This document shows, one piece after another, positions 1-9,399 of a stretch of DNA of 64,000 nt (positions within the stretch are counted from its first letter, which is position 1; each line of letters starts with the position of its first letter). Under the pieces are notes generated by a model. It did no database searches. It saw only the letters and a list, made by a program, of their open reading frames with translations, and had not been told where the DNA came from. The translations under genes and the position numbers were made by a program. Source of the DNA: Thermococcus sp. (GTDB lineage Archaea > Methanobacteriota_B > Thermococci > Thermococcales > Thermococcaceae); contig NZ_JAMOQU010000103.1 in assembly GCF_027063845.1 (NCBI RefSeq), forward strand, positions 1 to 64,000, read 5' to 3'.

Positions 1-224
<224 letters not shown>

Positions 225-315
225 TTCGGACTTCATCCAATAACTTAATAAGGGCTCAAAACGACTCACCCACAAACTAAAGTTACACTTAGCTCCACGA
301 GCGAGGGGATTAACT

Positions 316-834
316 ATGATGTCGCTGGAGTTCGAGGTCCCCGTGAAAAGGCTCAACAATGTTATGGACGTCATACTTAGGGAGGACTCTAAGCTCCAGT
401 GGGTCTACTACCGCGAGGATACGCAGAGCGTCGTCGTCCGAACAACGGTATCAAGAAACGCTCTACAGACGTTCCTGCTGAGGCTGGCCTCCGCTGTGGA
501 CGTGCCAGTAGAAGTCACAATAGTGGATGAGCGAGAAACGGGCAGGGCAATCCACGAGGCGTTCCTCCTAAGAGTGGACGTTTCAGAGGGCTCTTATCCC
601 GTGGTTATACTGCTCCTCTACAACGTCAGCAAATTTTACCCGGATACAATAATAGTTGGCACATCTTCCGATGCCCCTCAGGAACTCGTTGACACCGTGC
701 TTAAATTGACAATCGGCAAGGTCAACCTCCTTGAAACCGAGAAGGTTAGGAGCTCAATCGTTGATGGTGGGCTCTTCATCCAGCTCAGGGCAAACGTGCC
801 CAGCTCCCCCGACAAAGAGATAGTCCTCGTCTGA
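316..834 (+). CDS. conserved hypothetical protein, 172 aa
   Basis: I do not recognise a family. ATG at 316 is preceded by GAGGGG at 303-308; a second ATG follows at 319. The product is soluble, of mixed alpha/beta character, without Cys, signal peptide or membrane segment. It has two stretches rich in beta-branched residues (VEVTIVDERE near residue 75 and VVILLLYNVSKFYPDTIIVG near 95), suggesting a small domain fold. It stands alone between the DUF190 gene and coaBC. Codon use (AGG/CGC Arg, GAG Glu) matches the neighbours, so I take it as a real gene of unknown function. Confidence 0.75.
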   Translation: MMSLEFEVPVKRLNNVMDVILREDSKLQWVYYREDTQSVVVRTTVSRNALQTFLLRLASAVDVPVEVTIVDERETGRAIHEAFLLRVDVSEGSYPVVILLLYNVSKFYPDTIIVGTSSDAPQELVDTVLKLTIGKVNLLETEKVRSSIVDGGLFIQLRANVPSSPDKEIVLV

Positions 835-893
835 GCCGTTGGTTAAGTCAGAAGTTTCTTAACCTCTCTCTCCAACTATTCTCGGTGGTCTCG

Positions 894-2099
894 ATGCTTC
901 ACCACGTCAAGCTGATTTACGCCACGAAAAGCCGGAAGCTCGTTGGCAAGAAAATCGTTCTCGCGATTCCGGGCAGTATAGCCGCTGTCGAGTGCGTCAA
1001 GCTCGCGAGAGAGCTCATAAGGCACGGCGCTGAGGTTTACGCGGTGATGAGCGAGAACGCCCAGAAGATAATCCACCCCTACGCTATGGAGTTCGCCACC
1101 GGGAATCCTGTCGTGACCGAGATTACGGGCTTCATAGAGCACGTTGAGCTCGCTGGGGACCACGAGAACAAGGCCGACCTGATTCTCGTCTGCCCCGCGA
1201 CGGCGAACACCATAGGCAAGATAGCCTGTGGCATAGATGACACACCCGTCACAACCGTTGTAACGACCGCCTTCGCCCACACGCCGATTATGATAGCTCC
1301 TGCCATGCACTCAACGATGTACGAGCATCCAATAGTCGTTGAGAACATCGAGAAGCTCAAAAAGCTGGGCGTCGAGTTTATCGGCCCCCGCTTCGAGGAG
1401 GGGAAAGCCAAGGTCGCTTCGATAGACGAGATAGTCTACCGCGTCATCAGGAAGCTCCACCCCAAGAGCCTCGAGGGGAAGCGCGTTTTAGTTACGGCAG
1501 GCGCGACGAGGGAGTACATAGACCCGATTCGCTACATCACCAATGCGAGCAGTGGCAGAATGGGAGTTGCCATAGCCGAAGAGGCGGACTTCAGGGGGGC
1601 GGAGGTTACACTCATCAGGACTAAGGGGAGCGTCCCGAGCTTCGTCGAGAACCAGATTGAGGTAGAAACTGTTGAGGAGATGCTGGAGGCGATAGAAAAC
1701 GAGCTGAAGGCCAGGAAATACGACGTCGTGGTTTTAGCCGCCGCCGTAAGCGACTTCCGCGTTAAGAACAGGGCAGATAAAAAAATCAAGAGCGGAAAGG
1801 GCCTTACCCTCGAACTCGAGCCGACGCCGAAAATAATAGACCGCGTTAAAGAGCTTCAGCCAGACGTATTCCTCGTGGGCTTCAAGGCCGAGACAAGCGA
1901 GGATAAGCTCATCGAGGAAGCCAGGAAGCAGATTGAGCGCGCGAGGAGCGACCTCGTCGTTGCAAATACCCTCAAAGCGTTCGGAAGCGAGGAAAACGAA
2001 GTGTTCCTCGTCACCCGCGATGAGGTTAAGAGACTGCCGAGGATGAACAAGCGCGAGCTTGCCGAGAGGCTCTGGGACGAGGTCGAGCGCCTTATCTAA
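894..2099 (+). CDS. coaBC: bifunctional phosphopantothenoylcysteine decarboxylase / phosphopantothenate-cysteine ligase
   Basis: This enzyme (Dfp) performs two consecutive steps of coenzyme A synthesis: ligation of cysteine to 4'-phosphopantothenate, then FMN-dependent decarboxylation. Of 401 residues, the N-terminal flavoprotein half (about 20-185) has the IPGSIAAVE start of the FMN fold, an Asn in CPATANTIGK and the PAMHSTMY segment. The C-terminal CoaB half (about 195-401) begins RVLVTAGATREYIDP and carries ITNASSGRMG near residue 216 and KIKSGKG, a nucleotide-binding Lys region. ATG 894 is chosen because GGTGGT lies at 884-889; a GTG at 885 overlaps that SD. Single gene with its own promoter. 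Confidence 0.95.
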   Translation: MLHHVKLIYATKSRKLVGKKIVLAIPGSIAAVECVKLARELIRHGAEVYAVMSENAQKIIHPYAMEFATGNPVVTEITGFIEHVELAGDHENKADLILVCPATANTIGKIACGIDDTPVTTVVTTAFAHTPIMIAPAMHSTMYEHPIVVENIEKLKKLGVEFIGPRFEEGKAKVASIDEIVYRVIRKLHPKSLEGKRVLVTAGATREYIDPIRYITNASSGRMGVAIAEEADFRGAEVTLIRTKGSVPSFVENQIEVETVEEMLEAIENELKARKYDVVVLAAAVSDFRVKNRADKKIKSGKGLTLELEPTPKIIDRVKELQPDVFLVGFKAETSEDKLIEEARKQIERARSDLVVANTLKAFGSEENEVFLVTRDEVKRLPRMNKRELAERLWDEVERLI

Positions 2100-2163
2100 C
2101 CCGAATCTTTTTAAGTCCTTTTTCCCACCTTTCTTGATAAAACTTCGTATGGAGGTCGTTGGT

Positions 2164-2970
2164 ATGATGAACCTAAACCAGGCGCTCCCCTACGTTGGGG
2201 TGACGCCGTTTCAGCTGATTTCTGTCCTCGCAATTCTCATCGTGGGTTACGTCATTGCGAGAGCCCTCGTTGGGGCCTTCAAACGTGCCCTCAGAAAGAC
2301 CAAGCTCCCGCCGCTGGTCGTCGAGTTCCTCGGCAGGTTTCTGGCCATTGGCCTCTACCTGATAGTCCTCATCGTGGCCCTGGGGGCCGTTGGAATCTCA
2401 ATATCTCCCATAATCCTTGGCCTGTCTGCTGTGGTGGGCCTAATCCTCGGCTTCGGCCTGCAGGACACGATGACCAACCTCGCCGCGGGAGTGTGGCTCG
2501 CCGCACTGAGGCCTGTTGACATAGGGGAAGTTGTGGATATAGCTGGCAAAACTGGCAAAGTACGTGACATCGGTTTGATGGGAACCGAGCTCTTAACTCC
2601 CGACAACACGCTCATAACGATTCCCAACAAGCTCGTCTGGGGGAGCGTCATAACCAACTACACGCGGATGCCCACGAGAAGGGTCAGCGTTGATGTTGGC
2701 GTTGCATATGGAACCGACCTTGACAGGGCGATAAAGCTCGCGATGGACCTCATGAAGGGCCACCCGAAGGTTCTCAATGAGCCGGAACCGAGCGTCGTCA
2801 TAACGGCCCTTGCGGACTCCTCGATAAACCTCCAGCTCAGGGCCTGGACGAAGACCGAGGACTATGGAACCGTTAAAGGAGACCTAACGAGGGGAATCTA
2901 CGAGCTATACACCCGGGAGGGCATAGAGATTCCGTTCCCACAGCTCGACGTCCACCTGAAGAACGAATGA
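2164..2970 (+). CDS. mscS: small-conductance mechanosensitive channel, MscS family
   Basis: Predicted pressure-relief channel of the cell membrane, 268 aa. Three hydrophobic segments lie near residues 13-33, 60-80 and 85-105. The third is the Gly/Ala-rich pore helix (ILGLSAVVGLILGFGLQDTM), followed by the MscS beta domain (GEVVDIAGKTGKVRDIGLMG, then TPDNTLITIPNKLVWGSVITNYTR) and the alpha/beta C-terminal domain. ATG 2164 has GGAGGT at 2151-2156 with a 7-base spacer; the in-frame ATG at 2149 overlaps that SD and is less likely. A box A-like TTTTTAAG lies at about 2107-2114. Confidence 0.93.
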   Translation: MMNLNQALPYVGVTPFQLISVLAILIVGYVIARALVGAFKRALRKTKLPPLVVEFLGRFLAIGLYLIVLIVALGAVGISISPIILGLSAVVGLILGFGLQDTMTNLAAGVWLAALRPVDIGEVVDIAGKTGKVRDIGLMGTELLTPDNTLITIPNKLVWGSVITNYTRMPTRRVSVDVGVAYGTDLDRAIKLAMDLMKGHPKVLNEPEPSVVITALADSSINLQLRAWTKTEDYGTVKGDLTRGIYELYTREGIEIPFPQLDVHLKNE

Positions 2971-3021
2971 TTTTCGGGTTCTCGCCCGTTTTCTACGTTT
3001 TTGTAAACTTTTTCCTTCACT

Positions 3022-3047
3022 AACCTTTCGTTCTTAACCAAAAGGTT
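3022..3047. repeat. inverted repeat upstream of the racemase gene
   Basis: AACCTTT at 3022-3028 and AAAGGTT at 3041-3047 form a perfect 7-bp inverted repeat separated by 12 bases, about 40 bases before the racemase start. It could be a regulator site or weak hairpin. The preceding T-rich tract (2994-3018, runs of T4-T5) probably terminates mscS transcription. Confidence 0.4.
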
Positions 3048-3083
3048 GATAGTGGGGCCGACCCACTACATCCGGTGAGTGCT

Positions 3084-3764
3084 ATGAGGAAGATAGGCCT
3101 CGTCGGCGGAACGAGCCCGGAATCAACACTCTACTACTACAAGAAATACCTTGAGATAAGCCGCGAAAAGTTCGGGCCCTACGTTTACCCAGAGCTGATA
3201 ATCTACTCGATAAACTTCAAGGAGTTTATCCACAACCCGAACGGCTGGGAGGGGAGAAAGGAGATACTCATAAACGCGGCGAAGGCCCTTGAGCGGGCCG
3301 GGGCGGAGATAATGGCCCTGACCGCGAATACACCCCACATAGTCTTTCCCGACGTCCAGAAAGCGGTAAACGTCCCGATGGTCAGCATAATAGACGCTCT
3401 CATCGAGGAGATGGGAAAGAGGGGGGTTAAAAAGGTTCTCCTACTCGGAACGAAGACAACCATGACCGCGGACTTCTACAAGAACGCCCTCCGCGAGGCA
3501 GGCTTTGACGTGGTCACTCCAAGTGAGGAGGAAATCGAGAGGCTCGACAGGATTATCAAGGAGGAGCTCATGTTTGAGAACTTCGCCAGCAGGAACTGGG
3601 TGGTCGAGCTAATCAATCGCTACATAGAGAGGGAAGGAATTGAAGGCGTAATCCTCGGCTGCACCGAGCTTCCGCTCATAATCAAGCCTGGCGACGTCAA
3701 GGCGGAGGTCTTTGACACCGTTGAAATCCACATGCGGAGGCTCATTGAGGTAGCGAGCGAGTGA
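3084..3764 (+). CDS. aspartate/glutamate racemase family protein
   Basis: PLP-independent Asp/Glu racemase superfamily, 226 aa, beginning IGLVGGTSPEST. These enzymes normally use two Cys on opposite faces of the substrate. The second is present (GCTELPL, Cys193). The first motif, usually CNTxH, reads TANTPH (Thr80-His85), so the aligned Cys is Ala81. Asymmetric Thr/Cys pairs are known in some members such as E. coli YgeA, so activity is possible but substrate cannot be called. ATG 3084 has GGTG at 3074-3077; the GTG at 3075 is part of that SD. Monocistronic, convergent with the carbamoyltransferase gene. Confidence 0.85.
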   Translation: MRKIGLVGGTSPESTLYYYKKYLEISREKFGPYVYPELIIYSINFKEFIHNPNGWEGRKEILINAAKALERAGAEIMALTANTPHIVFPDVQKAVNVPMVSIIDALIEEMGKRGVKKVLLLGTKTTMTADFYKNALREAGFDVVTPSEEEIERLDRIIKEELMFENFASRNWVVELINRYIEREGIEGVILGCTELPLIIKPGDVKAEVFDTVEIHMRRLIEVASE

Positions 3765-3766
3765 TT

Positions 3767-5377
3767 TCATTCTTTTTTCCACACCGCGAACCCCTCAACT
3801 ACCAGAACGTCCAGTTCAGCTTTTCTAAACGTCCTCAGCGCGTCCTCCGGTGAGCAGACTATCGGCTCGCCGTGCATGTTGAAGCTCGTGTTCAGAACGG
3901 CCCCGATGCTGGTTCTTCTCTCGAAGGCCTTAATGACTTCGTAGTAGCTCGGATTTACCTCTTTCCTCACGGCCTGAGGCCTCGTCGTGCCATCCACGTG
4001 AACGACCGCTGGAGCGATTTCCCTAAATGCTTCGCTCGCGGTGTAGCTCATCGTCATAAACTCGTTTGGCCGACCTTCAAGGTCTTCGAGGTATTCCCCG
4101 GCCTTCTCCCAGAGCAAAGAGGGCGCGAAGGGCTGGAAGACATCCCTTTTGAGCGCCAGATTAAGCCGCTCCTTGACGCTCTCGTCGGATGGATTGGCCA
4201 GAATCGAGCGGTTGCCTAAAGCCCTCGGCCCGAACTCCATCGCCCCCTGGAAGAAGCCGACGAGCTTCCCCTCGCTCAGAACGTCGGCAACGAACTTTTC
4301 GTCAACCTCCTCAAACTCGAGACTCTCTTTCCTCAGAAACTCCTCAATGTACGCCTTATCGTAGGACGGGCCGAGATAGACGTGTTCAAGCTTGAAGGGC
4401 TTCCATTTTCCGTCGAGCCTCTCGAACTGGGCTTTGGCGAAGATTGCCGCGCCAAACGCTAATCCCCCGTCGTCCATCGCGGGGAAGACCCACAGGTTAT
4501 CGTCCCCGAAGATTTTTCTCAAAACCGCGTTGGCCTTGACGTTTTGGGCCACACCACCTGCGTAAGCTAAAGGAAGGCCCCTAGAGCGGAGCTTAACGCC
4601 GAGCTCTTCGAGGAGCTTCTCAAGGTGCCTCTGCGCGCTCGCCGCTATCTCGATGGCCGTCCTCTGGAGCTCGCCGTCGAGCTTCCCGCGCTTCATTTGG
4701 TTCGCTATCTCCTTTGCCCTTGAGAGAGGATAACCGAAGAACTCGGCCAGCTTTTTGGTCGCCTCGACGCCGATGACCTTGAGATGGTTTTCAAAGGTCA
4801 GTCCGTTGAGCTCGATTATAGCGCTCAAATCGTAGGTCGGCCGTCCGTAGGAGGCAAGGCTCATTACCTTTCCCTCGTGGCGCATTGGCTTGAAGCCCAG
4901 AAGCTCCGTAACCGAGGCGTAGAAGTCGCCGAGGGAGTCAATGTAGGTGCTCTGAGCTATCCTGACCATCTCGCCGTCCCTCGCCACGTAAATCGAGGAG
5001 CTCAGGCCGTCTCCAGCCGCGTCGATGCTAACAGCTAAAGCTTCGCGCCAGCCCGAGGTGTAGTAAGCTGATGCGGAATGAGCTAAGTGGTGCTCGACGA
5101 AGAGTACTTTCCTCTTGAACTCCGGGCCAAAGATGGCCTTCAGCCTCTCCTCAAGCTCCAGAAGTCTCTTCTGCTTCCTGAAAATCCCGGCAACGGCTAT
5201 TACATCAACGTCCTCTGGGCTTGCCCCAGCCATTTCGAGAACGGTTTTGATGCTGAGCTCTGGAAAGCCCCTGTATTTCTTGACACGGTTTAGGCGCTCC
5301 TCGTTGACAGCGAAAATCCTCTCGCCGTCTATCAGAACCGCCCCGGCGTCGTGGCCGTCGTGGACTCCGAGAATCAT
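3767..5377 (-). CDS. carbamoyltransferase, NodU/CmcH (TobZ) family
   Basis: 536 aa. The N-terminal Kae1/ASKHA-like domain starts ILGVHDGHDAGAVLIDG and contains the metal-binding histidine cluster EHHLAHSASA (His96, His97, His100), which forms carbamoyladenylate in the characterised TobZ. The C-terminal domain (about residue 375 on) has the family signature EFGPRALGNRSILA and ends with NTSFNMHGEPIVCSPEDAL. The family transfers a carbamoyl group to a hydroxyl, often on a secondary metabolite or sugar; the acceptor here is unknown. The ATG overlaps the stop of the upstream ATPase gene as ATGA (5374-5377), so they are co-transcribed. Confidence 0.92.
   Translation of the reverse strand: MILGVHDGHDAGAVLIDGERIFAVNEERLNRVKKYRGFPELSIKTVLEMAGASPEDVDVIAVAGIFRKQKRLLELEERLKAIFGPEFKRKVLFVEHHLAHSASAYYTSGWREALAVSIDAAGDGLSSSIYVARDGEMVRIAQSTYIDSLGDFYASVTELLGFKPMRHEGKVMSLASYGRPTYDLSAIIELNGLTFENHLKVIGVEATKKLAEFFGYPLSRAKEIANQMKRGKLDGELQRTAIEIAASAQRHLEKLLEELGVKLRSRGLPLAYAGGVAQNVKANAVLRKIFGDDNLWVFPAMDDGGLAFGAAIFAKAQFERLDGKWKPFKLEHVYLGPSYDKAYIEEFLRKESLEFEEVDEKFVADVLSEGKLVGFFQGAMEFGPRALGNRSILANPSDESVKERLNLALKRDVFQPFAPSLLWEKAGEYLEDLEGRPNEFMTMSYTASEAFREIAPAVVHVDGTTRPQAVRKEVNPSYYEVIKAFERRTSIGAVLNTSFNMHGEPIVCSPEDALRTFRKAELDVLVVEGFAVWKKE
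3771..3780 (+). terminator. T-rich terminator after the racemase gene
   Basis: T6 run at 3773-3778 directly after the stop codon. It lies inside the last codons of the convergent carbamoyltransferase gene. Archaeal RNA polymerase terminates on T tracts without a hairpin. Confidence 0.5.
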
Positions 5378-6756
5378 TTTAGCACCTCCATATCATCAAG
5401 GTCCCACACGAAGCCAAGCTCCCTTAACTCTTCTTTGGATTCAACTCTCCTGGCGATTATTCCGAAGTGGAACCCCCATCCGTCCAGACCGATGAGCTTT
5501 GACTTCCTATCGAGCCCCTCAAAGACCTTCCTGGCGTCCCTCTCACTCAGGTGCCTCCACTTAACCTCTATCAGGAGGGCCTTCTTCTCAACTTCGTCTA
5601 TCGCAACGAGGTCAATCTCCTCGCCCTTCCGCCACCACCTGCCAACCCTCGTCGGTTTCAGAGGAAGTTTCTCCCTAATTTTCAGCAGAAACTGTCTGGC
5701 AACGTCTTCAAAAATCCTTCCGACGTGTTCATCCAAATCCTTCATGACGAGCCTCGTGAGCATGTCGCCGTTTCCGGTCTCGATTAAATCGGCGTTGGGG
5801 TGGACGTATCGGAACCAGAACGAAAAGTAGGGGTCGTCGATGTAGTACCGTCCCTTTCTGCTCTTTTTGCTCTCAGTTACCGGAACTTCCCGCCTCACGA
5901 TTCCGAGGTTCATCAGAACCGAAAGGTACTTCCCGACCGTCCCCCTCTCGAGGCCTGTCTCGTTCATTATTTCGCCGAGGGTCGTTCTTCCCCTTGCAAT
6001 CGCCTCGAGAACGGCAAAGTAGAGCCTCGGCCTCTCAAGCTCCTCCCTCAGGACGAACTCGGCGTCGCCGTAGAGGAGGCCCTCCTGTCTGAAGTAGTTC
6101 TCGGTGAGGTTCTCCTCAACGCTGAGCCCATCGTCGAACTCAAGAAGGTACGCGGGGGTTCCGCCGAGAATTGAATAGGCCCTCACGAAATCCTCCATTG
6201 AAAAATGAGGAAGGAATTCCCTCGCGCTGAAGAAGTCGAGGGGCTTTACCTTCAGCTGGCCGGTTCTCCTGCCGTAAAGCGGACTCTTGTATCCGAGAAG
6301 CCCCTCCATCATCGAAACGCTTGAGCCGCTTATTATCAGGTAAAGCTTTCCCTCTGAGAACTTGGTATCCCAGTAGTCCTGAAGAATAGATGGAAGGCTT
6401 TTGTTTGAAAGGACGAGGTATGGGAACTCGTCTATTGCCACGATTAACCTTTCTTCCCTGCTTTTTTGATGGAGGTACTCAAATAGAGCATCCCAGTTGC
6501 GGAATGGATTTTTGAGAAGGACGTCGTCTCCGAAGTAAGCGGCAATCCTCTCCGAGAACCGCCTGAGGTTCTCAAGCTCGCTCGTTTCCCTCGCGAGGAG
6601 GTATATACCCCCGTGTCTCCTCAAAAACTCGGTTATTAGGGCAGTCTTCCCGACCCTTCTCCTTCCGTAGATTACCACGAACTCTGCACTCTCGCTCTCA
6701 AGTCTCTTCTCAAGGAGCCCAATTTCCCGCTCCCTATCTATGAACCTGCGAGACAA
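5374..6756 (-). CDS. archaeal ATPase with C-terminal DUF234 (PD-(D/E)XK-like) domain
   Basis: Predicted P-loop ATPase of the archaeal ATPase family (STAND-like), 460 aa. Walker A is GRRRVGKT (residues 31-38), Walker B LIVAIDEF (Asp109, Glu110). A winged-helix region follows near 260-320, then DUF234, whose EIDLVAI ... LIEVKWR pattern resembles a PD-(D/E)XK nuclease core. The start is uncertain: TTG 6756 gives SRRFIDREREIG with GGTGG five bases upstream; GTG 6765 is the alternative. A long extension into proS lacks coding character. An 8-bp-arm palindrome lies just upstream. The family is variably distributed and of unclear function; overlap with the carbamoyltransferase gene is notable. Confidence 0.88.
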   Translation of the reverse strand: MSRRFIDREREIGLLEKRLESESAEFVVIYGRRRVGKTALITEFLRRHGGIYLLARETSELENLRRFSERIAAYFGDDVLLKNPFRNWDALFEYLHQKSREERLIVAIDEFPYLVLSNKSLPSILQDYWDTKFSEGKLYLIISGSSVSMMEGLLGYKSPLYGRRTGQLKVKPLDFFSAREFLPHFSMEDFVRAYSILGGTPAYLLEFDDGLSVEENLTENYFRQEGLLYGDAEFVLREELERPRLYFAVLEAIARGRTTLGEIMNETGLERGTVGKYLSVLMNLGIVRREVPVTESKKSRKGRYYIDDPYFSFWFRYVHPNADLIETGNGDMLTRLVMKDLDEHVGRIFEDVARQFLLKIREKLPLKPTRVGRWWRKGEEIDLVAIDEVEKKALLIEVKWRHLSERDARKVFEGLDRKSKLIGLDGWGFHFGIIARRVESKEELRELGFVWDLDDMEVLK

Positions 6757-6769
6757 TTTACCCACCAGT

Positions 6770-6789
6770 AATTTACTTTGCAGTAAATT
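6770..6789. promoter_or_regulatory. perfect inverted repeat at the ATPase gene promoter
   Basis: AATTTACT (6770-6777) and AGTAAATT (6782-6789) are exact inverted copies with a 4-base centre. On the minus strand the box A candidate TTTTAAAC (about 6790-6797) lies directly upstream, so the palindrome covers the expected transcription start. This is the geometry of a repressor operator. Confidence 0.55.
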
Positions 6790-6818
6790 GTTTAAAAGAG
6801 TAGCGGAGGGAAAAAGAA

Positions 6819-8270
6819 TCAGTAGGTCCTCGCGAACCTCGCCACGAACTTCGCTTCCCTTCCGCAGACCGGGCACTTCTTGCCTTCGATGCCTTCCCTG
6901 GCTTTCTCCTCAGGGTAGGGCGTTCCGAGCATCTTTGCGTCGAGCTCCTCTTCCATTTTAAGCCCGCACTCCTCGTCACCGCACCAGGGAATCTCGACTA
7001 TGCCACGCCTGTCCTCGAAGACTGCCTTGGCTTCCTCAATCGTGTCAACGCGCTTGATGTGGCTCTCAAGGAACTCCTTGGCGCGGTTGTAAAGGTTCTC
7101 GTGAATCGCGTCGAGGGTCTTCTTCACTTCCTCGACGATTGCATCTCTTTCCACGGTTACCTTCTCGAAGGTGTCGCGCCTCGCGAGGACGGCTTTCCTT
7201 CCCTCGACGTCCCTTGGGCCGACCTCTATCCTCAGGGGAACGCCCTTCAGCTCCCAGTCGTAGTACTTCCTTCCAGGCCTTATGTCGCGCTCGTCAACGT
7301 GGACGCGGAAGCCAGCCTTCCTCAGCTCCTCCGCTATCTCCCTCGCGTAGGCGAAGACGTCAACATTAGCGTCTTTCTTCGGAATGGGGACTATGACCAC
7401 CTGAATCGGCGCTATCGTCGGCGGGAGAACCATTCCGCTGTCGTCGCCGTGAACCGCTATAACTGCCGCGAGAAGCCTTTCGCTCATTCCGAAGGTCGTC
7501 TGGTGGACGTACTCATGGTCGCCCGTCTCGGTCTCGTACTGGATGTTGTAGGCCTTGGCGAAGTTCTGCTTGTAGTTGTGCATCGTGCCAATCTGGAGCG
7601 TCCTCCCGTCGGGCATCATTATTTCCGCTCCCAGTGAGTAGAAAGCTCCGGGGAACTTGTCCCAATCGGGCCTCTTTGAGATGATGTAGGGCAAAGCAAG
7701 GAACTTTGCGAGGCGGTCGAATATCTCGAGGTCCTCCTTTATCTGCCTCTCGGCGTCCTCGAAGTCAACGTGAGCTGTATGCGCCTCGAAGAACCTGCTG
7801 ATTTCCCTAACGCGGATGAGGGGCCTCGTGTGCTTGGTCTCGTAGCGGTAGACGTTGACTATCTGGTAGACCTTGAAGGGCAAATCCGCGTGGGAGCGAA
7901 TCCAGAGGGAGAACATCGAGTACATAGCAGTCTCACTCGTTGGACGGAGGATGAGCCTCACGTCGAGCGGGTCGAGGCCCGCATGCGTTACCCAGTAGAC
8001 CTCGTCCTCGAAGCCCTTTATGTGCTCGGCCTCCTTCTGGAACTCGGTCTCAGGAATGAGCGCTGGAAACAGAACCTCCTCGTGGCCAGTTCGGGCCATC
8101 TCGGCCCTTATGAAGGCCTCGATGTTGCGCATGATTTTCAGCCCGTACGGAAGCCAGACGTTCATTCCCTTGACGGGGTAGCGCTTGTCGATTATTCCAG
8201 CGGTTTCCAAGAGCTCGTTGTACCACTCGCTGAACTCGTTGCTCCACTTCTCACGCTTTACCTTCCCCAT
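6819..8270 (-). CDS. proS: prolyl-tRNA synthetase
   Basis: Charges tRNA-Pro. 483 aa, the archaeal/eukaryotic-type class II ProRS without the bacterial editing insertion. Recognisable are the class II motifs ([30 protein letters not shown], then [19 protein letters not shown]), the anticodon-binding domain ([10 protein letters not shown] onward) and a C-terminal zinc-binding extension with Cys in CGDEECG and CPVCG. The end FARTY carries the usual terminal Tyr. ATG 8270 is chosen; GGTGGT at 8275-8280 precedes it. Confidence 0.97.
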   Translation of the reverse strand: MGKVKREKWSNEFSEWYNELLETAGIIDKRYPVKGMNVWLPYGLKIMRNIEAFIRAEMARTGHEEVLFPALIPETEFQKEAEHIKGFEDEVYWVTHAGLDPLDVRLILRPTSETAMYSMFSLWIRSHADLPFKVYQIVNVYRYETKHTRPLIRVREISRFFEAHTAHVDFEDAERQIKEDLEIFDRLAKFLALPYIISKRPDWDKFPGAFYSLGAEIMMPDGRTLQIGTMHNYKQNFAKAYNIQYETETGDHEYVHQTTFGMSERLLAAVIAVHGDDSGMVLPPTIAPIQVVIVPIPKKDANVDVFAYAREIAEELRKAGFRVHVDERDIRPGRKYYDWELKGVPLRIEVGPRDVEGRKAVLARRDTFEKVTVERDAIVEEVKKTLDAIHENLYNRAKEFLESHIKRVDTIEEAKAVFEDRRGIVEIPWCGDEECGLKMEEELDAKMLGTPYPEEKAREGIEGKKCPVCGREAKFVARFARTY

Positions 8271-8387
8271 CTGCACCACCTAAAGGGAGAACTGGAAGGA
8301 GTTTTTAAGCTTTCTCAGGTGGTATTCGCCACTTTGCCAGGAGAAACCTTATTAGGTTCGTTTCGATATGGGTCTTAAGGTGATAGC

Positions 8388-9389
8388 ATGAGGCCTAAGG
8401 TGGCCGTCCTCTTCAAGATGAAGAGCAAACCCCTTGAGGAACTCAAGAAATGGGCGGACGTTGACGTTATCCTCTACCCGAGCGTTGAGGAGCTTAAAGA
8501 GGTCATCGGCAAATACGATGGGGTGATTATTTCCCCGACAAATCCCCTCCCGAAGGAAGTCCTTGAGAGGGCCGAGAGGCTGAAGGTCATAAGCTGTCAT
8601 TCAGCGGGCTACGACCACGTTGATATTGAGACCGCAACCAAGAAAGGAATCTACGTTACCAAGGTCTCTGGAGTCCTCAGCGAGGCCGTTGCCGAGTTCG
8701 CCGTTGGCCTGACCATAGACCTCCTCAGAAAGATTCCCTACGCGGACAGGTTCCTAAGGGCAGGAAAGTGGGAGTCACACAACACCGTCTGGAGCGGTTT
8801 CAAGGGGATTGAGACGGTCTACGGCAAGAAAGTCGGAATCCTCGGAATGGGCGCGATAGGAAAGGCCATAGCGCGGAGAATGAAGGCTATGGGCACGGAG
8901 ATACTCTACTGGTCGCGCTCGCGGAAGCCAGACATTGAGAATGAAGTGGGTGCGAAGTACCTCCCGCTCGACGAGGTTCTGAAGGAGAGCGACATCGTTA
9001 TTTTAGCCCTCCCCGCGACCAAGGAGACGTACCACATCATCAACGAGGAGAGGCTGAAGCTCCTTGAGGGGAAGTACCTGGTGAACATCGGGCGTGGAAC
9101 GCTGGTGGACGAGAAAGCCCTCACAAAGGCCATCGAGGAAAGAAGGCTGAAGGGATACGCTACTGACGTCTTCGAGAACGAACCCGTGCAGGAGCACGAG
9201 CTTTTCGACTACGAGTGGGAGACTGTCCTAACGCCCCACTACGCGGGCCTCTCGAAGGAAGCGATGGAGGACATGGGCTTTCAGGCGGTTAGGAACCTCC
9301 TAACAGTTCTGCGCGGTGAGGTTCCGGAGACGCTCGTTAACCGTGAAGTCCTGAAGGTTCGTCCGCCCGAGGAGGTAAAGATGCTCTGA
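8388..9389 (+). CDS. D-2-hydroxyacid dehydrogenase (glyoxylate reductase-like)
   Basis: NAD(P)-dependent D-isomer-specific 2-hydroxyacid dehydrogenase, 333 aa. The Rossmann motif is GILGMGAIGKAIARRM near residue 155. The catalytic Arg (NIGRGTLVDE, near 236), Glu (DVFENEP, near 265) and His (LTPHYAG, near 284) are all present. The exact substrate (glyoxylate, hydroxypyruvate or another 2-oxoacid) cannot be read from sequence. ATG 8388 follows AAGGTGAT. The next gene starts 10 bases after the stop, so the two are probably co-transcribed. Confidence 0.93.
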   Translation: MRPKVAVLFKMKSKPLEELKKWADVDVILYPSVEELKEVIGKYDGVIISPTNPLPKEVLERAERLKVISCHSAGYDHVDIETATKKGIYVTKVSGVLSEAVAEFAVGLTIDLLRKIPYADRFLRAGKWESHNTVWSGFKGIETVYGKKVGILGMGAIGKAIARRMKAMGTEILYWSRSRKPDIENEVGAKYLPLDEVLKESDIVILALPATKETYHIINEERLKLLEGKYLVNIGRGTLVDEKALTKAIEERRLKGYATDVFENEPVQEHELFDYEWETVLTPHYAGLSKEAMEDMGFQAVRNLLTVLRGEVPETLVNREVLKVRPPEEVKML

Positions 9390-9399
9390 GGTGGTTTGA

